From: an uncultured Clostridia bacterium
GTDB lineage: Bacteria > Bacillota > Clostridia > Peptostreptococcales > Anaerovoracaceae
NCBI GenBank assembly: GCA_937889655.1
Contig: CALBZG010000176.1
Span: 1 to 13,565, forward strand
Direction: 5' to 3'
Length of the DNA stretch: 13,565 nt
In this document: in pieces, positions 7,115-13,527 of the stretch
Layout of the letters: every line of letters begins with the position of its first letter
Numbering within the stretch: position 1 is the stretch's first letter
Program-made: the position numbers and the translations under genes
Notes under the pieces: generated by a model
What the model was told of the DNA's origin: nothing
What the model saw: the letters and a program-made list of their open reading frames with translations, nothing else
The model's database searches: none

Positions 7115-7606
7115 TTATCTTCCGCATTTAACGGAACATGCACTTCCTGTGCCGCATTCGGAATCTTCCTGTTCTGCATCATGATCATCTTCGTCCGCAT
7201 TCGGGTCAAATCCTTCTAATCCCTTATAGATTTTACTATGTTTTTGCGCATAATCATATATAGCGCTCTTAATGGCATGGTCTGCCAATACTGAACAATG
7301 GACTTTGACAGGCGGCAATCCTCCCAGTTCGTCTATGATTTCTTTGTTTGTAATGGCCAAAGCTTCATCAATAGTTTTTCCAACAATCATATCCGTTGCA
7401 ATGCTTGATGAGGCGATTGCAGAACCGCAGCCGAAGGTTTTAAATTTGGCATCCACGATTTTATCGTTTTCTACTTTGATCGAAATCTGCATCATATCGC
7501 CACAAACCGGACTTCCATAAGTGCCTACACCGTCCGCATTCTCTATTTCGCCAACATTATGAGGATTCATAAAATGCTGCATCACTTTATCGTTATATAT
7601 TCCCAT
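7115..7606 (-). CDS. nifU: NifU/IscU-type Fe-S cluster scaffold with acidic, Cys-containing C-terminal tail
   Basis: 163 residues. The IscU/NifU-N scaffold domain (1-about 128) carries the three cluster cysteines: Cys35 in GSPVCGD (with Asp37), Cys60 in TFGCGSA and Cys104 in KVHCSVLA. Clusters built here from NifS-derived sulfur are passed to client proteins. After the fold ends there is an unusual tail: an acidic stretch (about 134-150, mostly Asp/Glu) and then Cys151, Cys157 and Cys161 before the last two residues. It is not the NifU-C (Nfu) domain. The ATG at 7606 is 2 nt after the nifS stop with AAAGG 9 nt upstream; a TTG three codons earlier lacks a properly spaced site. It is cotranscribed with nifS and mnmA. 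Confidence 0.95.
   Translation of the reverse strand: MGIYNDKVMQHFMNPHNVGEIENADGVGTYGSPVCGDMMQISIKVENDKIVDAKFKTFGCGSAIASSSIATDMIVGKTIDEALAITNKEIIDELGGLPPVKVHCSVLADHAIKSAIYDYAQKHSKIYKGLEGFDPNADEDDHDAEQEDSECGTGSACSVKCGR
7119..7123 (-). promoter_or_regulatory. Ribosome binding site deciding the mnmA start
   Basis: GGAAG on the minus strand, inside the last codons of nifU and 8 nt before the mnmA ATG at 7110. Confidence 0.5.
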
Positions 7607-7608
7607 TA

Positions 7609-8787
7609 TTACCAACCTTTCTGTTCATTAACGGAGGAAATGCTCCTTAATTTTGCTACAACTTCCGTGAGGACCTCGAGCACATAGTCGATATCTTCCC
7701 TGGTGGTGAAGTCACCTATCGTAAACCTGATCGATCCATGGATCCTTTCAACCGGAACGCCAATGGCTGAAAGGACATGGCTCGGGGATAATGATGCAGA
7801 GTTGCAGGCTGACCCTGTGGAAACATAGATACCTGCGTTGTCCAGCAGTAGCAGTATCCCCTCACCTTCAATAAAATTGAAAGCGAGATTGATGTTTCCG
7901 GGATGTCTAAATTCCATTGTGCCATTTATATCAACATCCGCAATGCGTTTCAAAACCTCATCTTTGAAGTAATCCCTCAATTCTGTGGTTCGTGCAATAT
8001 GGCTGGAGAGATTTTTTCCTGCAAGTTCCGCAGCTTTCCCAAAACCCACGATTCCTGCTAAATTTTCCGTCCCTGCTCTTTTTCTGTTTTCCTGGCCGCC
8101 CCCATGCATATAATTGCTTATTTTCAAGCCTTTTCTGATATAGAGTGCGCCGATCCCCTTAGGTCCATATATTTTATGAGCGGATATCGACATGAGGTCA
8201 ACACCGAGCTCTTTCACATTTACCGGTATATTTCCAGGACCCTGAACAGCGTCAGTATGAACAATTATGCCCTTTTCCTTCGCAATCGTTACAACTTCTC
8301 TGATAGGCTGGATTGTGCCTATTTCATTATTGACCATCATGATCGATATCAAAATGGTTTTTTCAGTGATAGCATTTCTTAACGCGTCAAGGCTGATCCT
8401 ACCCGACGGATCAACATCAAGATACGTGACATCGTAACCGCGTTTCTCAAGGAATTCGCAGCTATGGATGACAGCGTGATGTTCGATTTTAGTGGTAATG
8501 ATGTGATTGCCTTTTGACTTCAGAGCATCCGCAATACCGAAAATTGCCCAATTATCTGCTTCTGTTCCGGATGAAGTAAAATATATTTCGCTTTCTGCGG
8601 CTCCTATCAAAGATGCCACGTTTCTTCTGGCCAAAGTTATCGCTTCTTTTGACTCTTGCCCAATCGTATAGATGCTGGACGGGTTCCCGAATTTTTCACT
8701 AAACCAAGGAATCATTTCCTGCAGCACTTCTTCCTTAACCGGAGTTGTCGCTGAATAGTCCAGATATACTTTTCTTGGCTCGTTCAT
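7609..8787 (-). CDS. nifS: Cysteine desulfurase (NifS/IscS family)
   Basis: 392-residue PLP enzyme that removes sulfur from L-cysteine as an enzyme-bound persulfide and donates it to NifU for clusters and to MnmA for tRNA thiolation. Visible: LDYSATTP (9-16), SSGTEADN (72-79), IEHHAV with His104, HTDAVQ with Asp179 and Gln182 around PLP, SAHKIYGPKG with the Schiff-base Lys205, and the mobile-loop nucleophile Cys328 in STGSACNS. The loop is of the longer IscS/NifS type (group I). The ATG has AAGGAG (8799-8804) about 11 nt upstream. First of a tight trio with nifU (2-nt gap) and mnmA (4-nt gap). The usual IscR repressor gene is not upstream; a DUF896 gene is there instead. Confidence 0.97.
   Translation of the reverse strand: MNEPRKVYLDYSATTPVKEEVLQEMIPWFSEKFGNPSSIYTIGQESKEAITLARRNVASLIGAAESEIYFTSSGTEADNWAIFGIADALKSKGNHIITTKIEHHAVIHSCEFLEKRGYDVTYLDVDPSGRISLDALRNAITEKTILISIMMVNNEIGTIQPIREVVTIAKEKGIIVHTDAVQGPGNIPVNVKELGVDLMSISAHKIYGPKGIGALYIRKGLKISNYMHGGGQENRKRAGTENLAGIVGFGKAAELAGKNLSSHIARTTELRDYFKDEVLKRIADVDINGTMEFRHPGNINLAFNFIEGEGILLLLDNAGIYVSTGSACNSASLSPSHVLSAIGVPVERIHGSIRFTIGDFTTREDIDYVLEVLTEVVAKLRSISSVNEQKGW
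7616..7620 (-). promoter_or_regulatory. Ribosome binding site deciding the nifU start
   Basis: AAAGG on the minus strand within the last codons of nifS, 9 nt before the ATG at 7606. It directly abuts the alternative TTG at 7615, arguing against that start. Confidence 0.5.
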
Positions 8788-8824
8788 ATAAATATCATCT
8801 CCTTAAATGTAAGTAACCTTTTAT

Positions 8825-8852
8825 TTTATACACTGTTACATTAATTCTTAAA
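8825..8852 (-). promoter_or_regulatory. Weak candidate promoter before nifS
   Basis: Minus strand TTTAAG (8847-8852, inside the DUF896 stop region), 16-nt spacer, TATAAA (8825-8830). The -35 is poor. The -10 lies between 5-bp inverted arms GTAAC (8835-8839 and 8813-8817, 17 nt apart). Internal promoter or nothing; the DUF896 promoter upstream may drive the whole cluster. Confidence 0.3.
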
Positions 8853-9035
8853 CGTATCTTTATCACCATCGACTATTTCAATACATTCAAGCTGGGCAAT
8901 GAAATGTTTTCGAAAAGCCGCGATATATTCCTTTCGAAGTTCTTCCTGCTCTTTTTGTTCACGTGGATTTAAACCTTCGGCTTTTGACTTTGCCGCAAGT
9001 TCGTTAATCCTTTGGATTTTTTCCTTTGGAAGCAT
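8841..9035 (-). CDS. DUF896 / UPF0291 family small protein
   Basis: 64-residue soluble helical protein resembling B. subtilis YnzC: MLPKEKIQRINELAAKSKAE at the start, then a charged PREQKEQEELRKEYIAAFR stretch that forms the second helix of the family's hairpin. The family's molecular function is not established; YnzC of B. subtilis is in an SOS-linked operon. The ATG at 9035 is chosen because AAGGAG (9044-9049) lies 8 nt upstream and the family begins at this Met; the open frame continues 15 codons upstream through the terminator hairpin. It has its own strong promoter and is followed by nifS after 53 nt. Confidence 0.9.
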   Translation of the reverse strand: MLPKEKIQRINELAAKSKAEGLNPREQKEQEELRKEYIAAFRKHFIAQLECIEIVDGDKDTFKN

Positions 9036-9062
9036 AATATATTCTCCTTTTTTAAAGGCATT

Positions 9063-9087
9063 AAAAAAAGCCCAAAACACAAGGGCT
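9063..9087 (-). terminator. Intrinsic terminator of the comEA-spo0A_C block
   Basis: On the minus strand AGCCC (9083-9087), a 9-nt loop and GGGCT (9069-9073) are followed by a T-run (9063-9069). The stem is short (5 bp, 4 of them G-C) but the T-run is good. It lies 25 nt after the stop codon of the Spo0A_C-like gene. Its 5' arm is at the predicted transcription start of the next promoter, so only transcripts arriving from upstream should form the whole hairpin. Confidence 0.6.
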
Positions 9088-9115
9088 ATTATATCACAAT
9101 TTCCTTTGTTTTCAA
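9088..9115 (-). promoter_or_regulatory. Sigma-A type promoter of the DUF896-nifS-nifU-mnmA cluster
   Basis: Minus strand TTGAAA (9110-9115), 16-nt spacer, TATAAT (9088-9093). The -35 overlaps the TGA stop codon (9112-9114) of the upstream gene. Predicted transcription start near 9081-9083. Confidence 0.75.
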
Positions 9116-9462
9116 TATTTTTGATTCACAATGGATTCGATTTCGTCTAAGATTTTTTTTGATGTTTTCAAGATAAAATCCTTGTTGGAGGTTTTTTTTG
9201 ATCCACATCCTGAAGATGAAGCCCGTTCTATTGCGAACCTGATACTTCTCTCTACAGCTTCCGGCGTTGTCATGGCATCGGAAGCTATATCTACATATAT
9301 TTCCTTTGTCACTGCGTTGATTTTGTCATGTTCAACCAGGACCATTTTGATCGCGCGCTCTAAATATTTAAATCCTCTATGGCCGGGATTAATTCCTTCT
9401 TTTTCAACTGAACGAGAGATCAGCCTATCAACCGCAGCGAAACTATGCTTTGTAATAATCAT
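9112..9462 (-). CDS. Stand-alone Spo0A C-terminal (DNA-binding) domain protein
   Basis: 116 residues that align by eye, over most of their length, to the effector domain of the sporulation regulator Spo0A: GHRGFKYLERAIKMV (27-41) to its HIKGYxYLREAIxMV, then VTKEIYVDIA (51-60), the recognition-helix region TTPEAVERSIRFAIERA (65-81), and TSNKDFILK (91-99) to its TNSEFI segment. There is no receiver domain and no phosphorylation site, and no room for one: a strong AAGGAGG (9471-9477) sits 8 nt before the ATG. In the recognition helix the VER and IR core is kept, but Ser-Arg before it and His after it are changed, so the DNA target may differ from the classical 0A box. It follows the comEA-like gene after 14 nt. 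Probably a DNA-binding regulator; target unknown. Confidence 0.85.
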   Translation of the reverse strand: MIITKHSFAAVDRLISRSVEKEGINPGHRGFKYLERAIKMVLVEHDKINAVTKEIYVDIASDAMTTPEAVERSIRFAIERASSSGCGSKKTSNKDFILKTSKKILDEIESIVNQKY

Positions 9463-9476
9463 TCCGAAAGCCTCCT

Positions 9477-10049
9477 TCAGATACAGAGCTTTTCTCTCAT
9501 TTTTTCAAACGTCTTTTCACCGATCCCATTAACGTCCATGAGTTCTTCGATGGATCGGAAGGGCCCGTTGCTATTTCTGAATTCGATGATTTTTTCAGCG
9601 GTAGCAGGACCGATGCCCGGGATTGTCTGAAGCAATTCAGTCGTTGCTTTGTTGATATTGATTACTCCGCTGGGACTCGGGGAAGTTTCAAGGGCAATGA
9701 CTTCCTCGTCTTTGGTCGGTATATATATTTTGTCACCATCGTTCAAAATGGAAGCCCGATTCAGAGATACTACAGAAGCGTTCTCACATAGTCCACCTGC
9801 CGCATCTAAAGCTTCATAGACACGGGACCCCTCCGGAAGTTTGACCACGGAAGGATTATTAACGGCGCCTGTAACGTCTATGAAGATCTCAGATGAGACT
9901 GAATCCGATTCATCAGATGTCATTTCGACGGTTGCGCCTTCCTCTATAAGGATCCTATTTTCATCAGCATGCCCATCTTTCAAAAAAATAAAAAGAGCGG
10001 CTATGAAGATCACAATTAAGAACGCCGCTTTAACTTTTTTATTATTCAT
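9477..10049 (-). CDS. comEA: ComEA-like membrane-anchored DNA-binding protein (SLBB + helix-hairpin-helix)
   Basis: 190 residues. Transmembrane anchor (about 8-23) after KKVK, an acidic linker, an SLBB domain (about 54-112, FIDVTGAVNNPSVVKLPEG), and a C-terminal (HhH)2 DNA-binding domain (about 129-189) opening with NINKATTELL and carrying hairpins PGIG (144-147) and NGIG (174-177). This is the architecture of ComEA, the receptor that binds double-stranded DNA at the cell surface for transformation. The ATG at 10049 is chosen because GGGAGG lies 8 nt upstream; the frame runs open 16 codons further into the promoter. The channel gene comEC and other competence genes are not in the window, so uptake function is inferred. 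Its TGA stop directly precedes the ribosome site of the Spo0A_C-like gene. Confidence 0.9.
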   Translation of the reverse strand: MNNKKVKAAFLIVIFIAALFIFLKDGHADENRILIEEGATVEMTSDESDSVSSEIFIDVTGAVNNPSVVKLPEGSRVYEALDAAGGLCENASVVSLNRASILNDGDKIYIPTKDEEVIALETSPSPSGVININKATTELLQTIPGIGPATAEKIIEFRNSNGPFRSIEELMDVNGIGEKTFEKMREKLCI

Positions 10050-10078
10050 TTCGTATACCTCCCACTCATTATAAATAG

Positions 10079-10107
10079 ATATTACAATAAATGGCAATAT
10101 ATGTCAA
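10079..10107 (-). promoter_or_regulatory. Promoter of the comEA-spo0A_C block
   Basis: Minus strand TTGACA (10102-10107, perfect -35), 17-nt spacer, TAATAT (10079-10084, 4 of 6). It lies in the 64-bp gap after the DUF2344 gene and predicts a leader of about 24 nt before the ATG at 10049. No Spo0A box (TGNCGAA) is seen beside it. Confidence 0.65.
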
Positions 10108-10113
10108 CTACAC

Positions 10114-10776
10114 TTAGTATTTCAAGTCGGTTCTTGTTATTTTCGCCTTGTCTCTGGCAGTCTCGATGCCTGCAAATTCACAAAATGATGAGATCAGCAA
10201 CTCGGGCGAAAGGTTGGAATGACTTCCTGCGTCCAGCCTGGTATACATAATAATAATATTGTCTACTATGTTTGCTTTTATTTCTCTGATTTTGGGTTTG
10301 ATATCCAATTCTTTGGTTTCACGATGTTTTTTCGAGGATTTTAATGCAACTATTTGTTTCTGATCGAGATATTGCTGAAGAAGATCTTCCGTGGAATGGT
10401 TACATCTATCGATCGTCGGGATTTCGATTTTGTAAGACGCTTCATAACAGGTCGATGCAATGCTCTTCATTTTGTCATCAAGGGGTATGCAGGATGTAAT
10501 GCTGATGCCTTTTGGCATGATTTCATTTAAGCGGGTCATGATTTTTTCTGGTTCCATGGGTTTATTTATCTCAAATTCCAGCAGCTCGCAAATGCTTTCA
10601 TATCCCAGACTAAGAGGCTGACAAAAGGCCATATCGGGATGAGGATTGAAACCTTGAGAATAGACCAGTTCAATGCCTGCTCTTTTAAAACTGCGCTTGA
10701 ACAATCGAAGCATGTCAAGGTGAGAAGTATACTTGATGTAGCCAAGCTTTGTAAAACTAATAAGATACTTACCCAT
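10114..10776 (-). CDS. DUF2344 (TIGR03936) radical-SAM-associated protein
   Basis: 220 residues. The N-terminal block YLISFTKLGYIKYTSHLD (4-21), then RAGIELVYSQGFNPHPDMAF (32-51) and LSLGYES (55-61), are hallmarks of DUF2344, which is found next to, or fused to, TIGR03960 radical SAM proteins. The function is unknown; it is presumed to act with its radical SAM partner, possibly on RNA or ribosomal targets. The start codon lies inside the last codons of the radical SAM gene (8-nt overlap), with GGAGG (10783-10787) 6 nt before the ATG, so translation is likely coupled. Downstream in many bacteria come the ribonuclease G and L21/L27 genes; here a promoter and comEA follow instead. Confidence 0.92.
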   Translation of the reverse strand: MGKYLISFTKLGYIKYTSHLDMLRLFKRSFKRAGIELVYSQGFNPHPDMAFCQPLSLGYESICELLEFEINKPMEPEKIMTRLNEIMPKGISITSCIPLDDKMKSIASTCYEASYKIEIPTIDRCNHSTEDLLQQYLDQKQIVALKSSKKHRETKELDIKPKIREIKANIVDNIIIMYTRLDAGSHSNLSPELLISSFCEFAGIETARDKAKITRTDLKY

Positions 10777-12613
10777 TCACACCCTCCTGTTTACAGATAG
10801 TATAACGTTTTAAGCCGCAAACTTCGCAATTCAGCCTGCAATCAGCAGTAGTCGTACCTACCAGTGCCTTCCCCCTTTCCCTCAGGAGAAACTCTTTCGT
10901 GACGCCACTATCTATCATATCCCATGGCAGGATCTCTTGTTCACTTCGAATCCGGCAATTGTAAAAACAAGGATCTATTTGTGTCTCTTTGAAGGCCTGC
11001 ATCCAGATACCTTCTTTGAAATGCTCTGACCATCCATCAAATCTCGCTCCCAGTTCAAAGGCTCTTATAATAGGCTTTAATACTCTCCGGTCGCCTCTGG
11101 CAATAACACCTTCAAGAAAACTGGTTGCTGTATCATGGTAATTGAAAGTGATATGTTTGACTTTCAAACCTTCTTTTAAGTAATTATGTTTCTTGATCAG
11201 TTCATCTGGTGTATCCTGGCGTTCCCATTGGAAAGGAGTGTCAGGTTTTGGCACAAAATTGGATACGCTGATGGTGACATTGAACCTGCCTCCCTTTGGG
11301 CCTTTTAAATCGTAGTTCATTCGAACTATTTTTTTGCCTATTTCGATAATGCCGTCCAAGTCCTGATAGGTTTCAGTCGGAAGCCCAATCATGAAATAAA
11401 GTTTTATGTTATTCCAGCCTAATAACAGCGCCTGCCTGATCGAACCATAAATATCCTCTTCGGTAATGCCCTTGTTGATCACATCACGAAGCCTCTGGGT
11501 ACCAGCCTCCGGAGCAAAAGTAAGACCCGACTTTCGAAAACCCTGCATTTCCTGAAGGACCTTGAAACTGAAACTGTCCAGCCTTAGAGATGGCAATGAC
11601 AATGCCACATTGCGGCTTTTACAGATCGTCATAAGCTCTGATATCAACGGTTCAAAACAAGAATAGTCACTGGTGGATAAGGAAAGCAGAGAAAGCTCTT
11701 CATGACCTGTTGAAGTTAATTGTTTTACTGCAAGGTCGATTATTTTTCCTTTAGACCTTTCTCTTACGGGCCTATAAACCATACCCGCCTGGCAAAATCT
11801 GCAGCCTCGTGTGCACCCTCTGAAGGTTTCCACTACGGCTCGATCATGCACCGTCTCGATCAATGGCACGATTGGATTTTCCGGGAATGGTGCAGCTTCA
11901 ATATCATGAATCAAGGCTTTTCGAACAGTTGAAGGAGCCGCATCATATTTTTTCAGAATCTCCTTAATGGTTCCATCTTCATTGTAAACCGGTTCATAGA
12001 AGGCCGGAACATAGACGCCATCTTTCACGCAGACAGATTTGAGAAACTGCTCTTTAGTTCCATTTTCCTGCTTATTCTGGATATAAGTCTTGCAGACTTC
12101 AAGTATTGCTTCTTCGCCGTCGCCAATGATGAAAGCATCAAAAACATCAGCCAAAGGTTCCGGATTAAAAGCACATGGCCCGCCGCCGATCAGCAATGGC
12201 CATTCTTCACCCCTGTCTTTTGATAGAACGGGTATATTGGCTAGATCAAGCATGTTGATAATGTTCGTATAGGACATTTCATATTGCAGCGTGAAGCCTA
12301 GAATATCAAGTTCTGAAGCAGGTGTTTTTGTTTCTATCGTAAACAAAGAAAGGCCTTCTTCTCGCATCAGTTCTTCCATATCCAGTGCAGGAGCAAAAAG
12401 CCGCTCACAGTATACGTCATCATAGTCGTTTAAAATTCTATACAATATCTGTAGGCCAAGATATGACATTCCGATTTCATATGTATCAGGAAAGGCAAAT
12501 CCGAAGTGACATTTGTATTCGGTTTTTTCAACCGTATTAAGTTCTCCCCCGATGTACCTGCCGGGCTTGATCACTTTATTTAACAGAGAATCCAATTTAT
12601 CATTTATATTCAT
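10769..12613 (-). CDS. TIGR03960 family B12-binding-like radical SAM protein
   Basis: 614 residues. The N-terminal half (about 30-240) resembles the cobalamin-binding Rossmann region of B12-radical SAM enzymes but no DxHxxG lower-ligand motif is visible. The radical SAM core carries CxxxCxxC as Cys267/271/274 (RGCTRGCRFCQAG), which binds the catalytic [4Fe-4S] cluster and S-adenosylmethionine; GLTFAPEAGTQRLR (363-376) and KLYFMIGLPTET (404-415) are typical core strands. A C-terminal DCRLNCEVCG motif (Cys592/596/599) is a further cysteine cluster seen in the family. The reaction is not established. MNINDKL is taken as the start; the upstream site (GGTAAG, 8 nt) is weak. It overlaps the DUF2344 gene by 8 nt and is divergent from the HTH regulator gene, with a 133-bp gap. 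Confidence 0.93.
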   Translation of the reverse strand: MNINDKLDSLLNKVIKPGRYIGGELNTVEKTEYKCHFGFAFPDTYEIGMSYLGLQILYRILNDYDDVYCERLFAPALDMEELMREEGLSLFTIETKTPASELDILGFTLQYEMSYTNIINMLDLANIPVLSKDRGEEWPLLIGGGPCAFNPEPLADVFDAFIIGDGEEAILEVCKTYIQNKQENGTKEQFLKSVCVKDGVYVPAFYEPVYNEDGTIKEILKKYDAAPSTVRKALIHDIEAAPFPENPIVPLIETVHDRAVVETFRGCTRGCRFCQAGMVYRPVRERSKGKIIDLAVKQLTSTGHEELSLLSLSTSDYSCFEPLISELMTICKSRNVALSLPSLRLDSFSFKVLQEMQGFRKSGLTFAPEAGTQRLRDVINKGITEEDIYGSIRQALLLGWNNIKLYFMIGLPTETYQDLDGIIEIGKKIVRMNYDLKGPKGGRFNVTISVSNFVPKPDTPFQWERQDTPDELIKKHNYLKEGLKVKHITFNYHDTATSFLEGVIARGDRRVLKPIIRAFELGARFDGWSEHFKEGIWMQAFKETQIDPCFYNCRIRSEQEILPWDMIDSGVTKEFLLRERGKALVGTTTADCRLNCEVCGLKRYTICKQEGVNG

Positions 12614-12670
12614 AACGAAATCTTACCATACCTATCCTTTATTATCCATAACTATAGCGGAAAATCAGCC

Positions 12671-12699
12671 TTGACAGTAAAAAATGCCGATAGTATAGT
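12671..12699 (+). promoter_or_regulatory. Strong promoter of the HTH/S24-like regulator gene
   Basis: TTGACA (12671-12676), 17-nt spacer, TATAGT (12694-12699). Predicts a leader of about 40 nt. No equally good minus-strand promoter for the radical SAM gene was found in the same gap. Confidence 0.75.
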
Positions 12700-12711
12700 T
12701 TAGCATATACT
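12692..12711. promoter_or_regulatory. Candidate operator: inverted repeat over the -10 and start site
   Basis: AGTATA (12692-12697), 8 nt, TATACT (12706-12711): a perfect 6-bp inverted repeat with about two helical turns overall, overlapping the -10 box and predicted start of the HTH gene. This position suits repression by a dimeric HTH protein, perhaps the regulator itself. AT-rich, so chance is possible. Confidence 0.4.
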
Positions 12712-12746
12712 TAACATAGTCAATAACCATAGAAGGAACCAAATTA

Positions 12747-13499
12747 ATGAATTATGCAGAAATGCTGGACAAAACAATATCGGAAAGCGGATTGTCCCTA
12801 AGACAAATCGCAAAGAGCTGTGGCGATTCAGGGCTTGCTATTACCCCTTCATATATTTCACAACTTCGAAACGGAAAACTGCCACCGCCAAATCCGGAAG
12901 TAACCATGATGCTTTCGAGAGTCTGCCATTCTCAAAATGAATCCAGACTTATCTTTCAAGGATATATCGAAAAAGCACCGGAAGTCATTAAGGAATATAT
13001 GATCGCATCATCCCAACTCAATAAAATAATGCTTGAAAGTCTTTGCAAAGTTCAAGGGAATCGTGACTTGACCGAAGATGCAAAGAAATTTCTGGCTGAA
13101 CTTGATGTTTTATCGACAATAGAGCTTTCAAGTCAATGCATGCAAGATCAGAGCAGTGCCTCGAAGGAACATATTGCTGATCAAATTACTATGGCTGCAT
13201 CATCCCTCGCCAAAGGCGAAAAAGACACTATCAATTACACAATGCATGATGATTCCATGGAACCGTCCTTGCCAGTGAAAAGCGTTCTCTATATTACGCC
13301 TGTTCCGGCCAGCATCTTGAGATCGAAAGATATCATCGCATTTACCCGGGGAATAAGAACCATGGTCCGAAGAGCATTTTTTATGGGTGATGAAATCCTT
13401 CTTGTTCCTGACAACAAGAATGCAGATATTTTCCGAATCAGAAACTTTGATGAAATCGGATACATCGGAAAGGTCTGCTCGTTCAGAATCGATTTATAG
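12747..13499 (+). CDS. HTH (XRE-type) regulator with C-terminal LexA/S24-like domain lacking the catalytic Lys
   Basis: 250 residues. An N-terminal helix-turn-helix (about 5-60: LSLRQIAKSC, then ITPSYISQLRNGK) is followed by a helical linker (about 65-155) and a C-terminal LexA/CI-like domain (about 160-250) with DDSMEPSLP (168-176, candidate nucleophile Ser170) and FMGDEILLVPDNKNADIF (212-229). In active S24 proteins the general-base Lys sits in a V-K-R motif; here that motif reads VRR (207-209), so Lys is Arg, and no Ala-Gly cleavage site is evident. The domain may therefore only mediate dimerisation or ligand sensing. AGAAGGA (12731-12737) lies 9 nt before the ATG. Divergent from the radical SAM gene; an inverted repeat in its promoter suggests autoregulation. 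No phage genes are nearby. Confidence 0.85.
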   Translation: MNYAEMLDKTISESGLSLRQIAKSCGDSGLAITPSYISQLRNGKLPPPNPEVTMMLSRVCHSQNESRLIFQGYIEKAPEVIKEYMIASSQLNKIMLESLCKVQGNRDLTEDAKKFLAELDVLSTIELSSQCMQDQSSASKEHIADQITMAASSLAKGEKDTINYTMHDDSMEPSLPVKSVLYITPVPASILRSKDIIAFTRGIRTMVRRAFFMGDEILLVPDNKNADIFRIRNFDEIGYIGKVCSFRIDL

Positions 13500-13527
13500 T
13501 ATTCAACATCCCTTAACAATGTACTTT

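Noticed and set aside
7111..7209. N-terminal extension of MnmA by 33 codons
   Set aside because: It would overlap the 3' end of nifU in another frame and is not part of the MnmA family; the ATG at 7110 has its own ribosome site.
9063..9080. Upstream extension of the DUF896 frame into the terminator region
   Set aside because: Those codons come from the hairpin and T-run; the family starts at the Met at 9035, which has AAGGAG 8 nt upstream.
12614..12670. Promoter for the radical SAM gene on the minus strand
   Set aside because: A TATAGT-like -10 exists but no -35 with 16-18 nt spacing scores well; not supported well enough to list.
12747..13499. Prophage or mobile-element origin of the HTH/S24-like gene
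   Set aside because: No integrase, structural phage genes, direct repeats or tRNA are visible next to it, and the window ends soon after.
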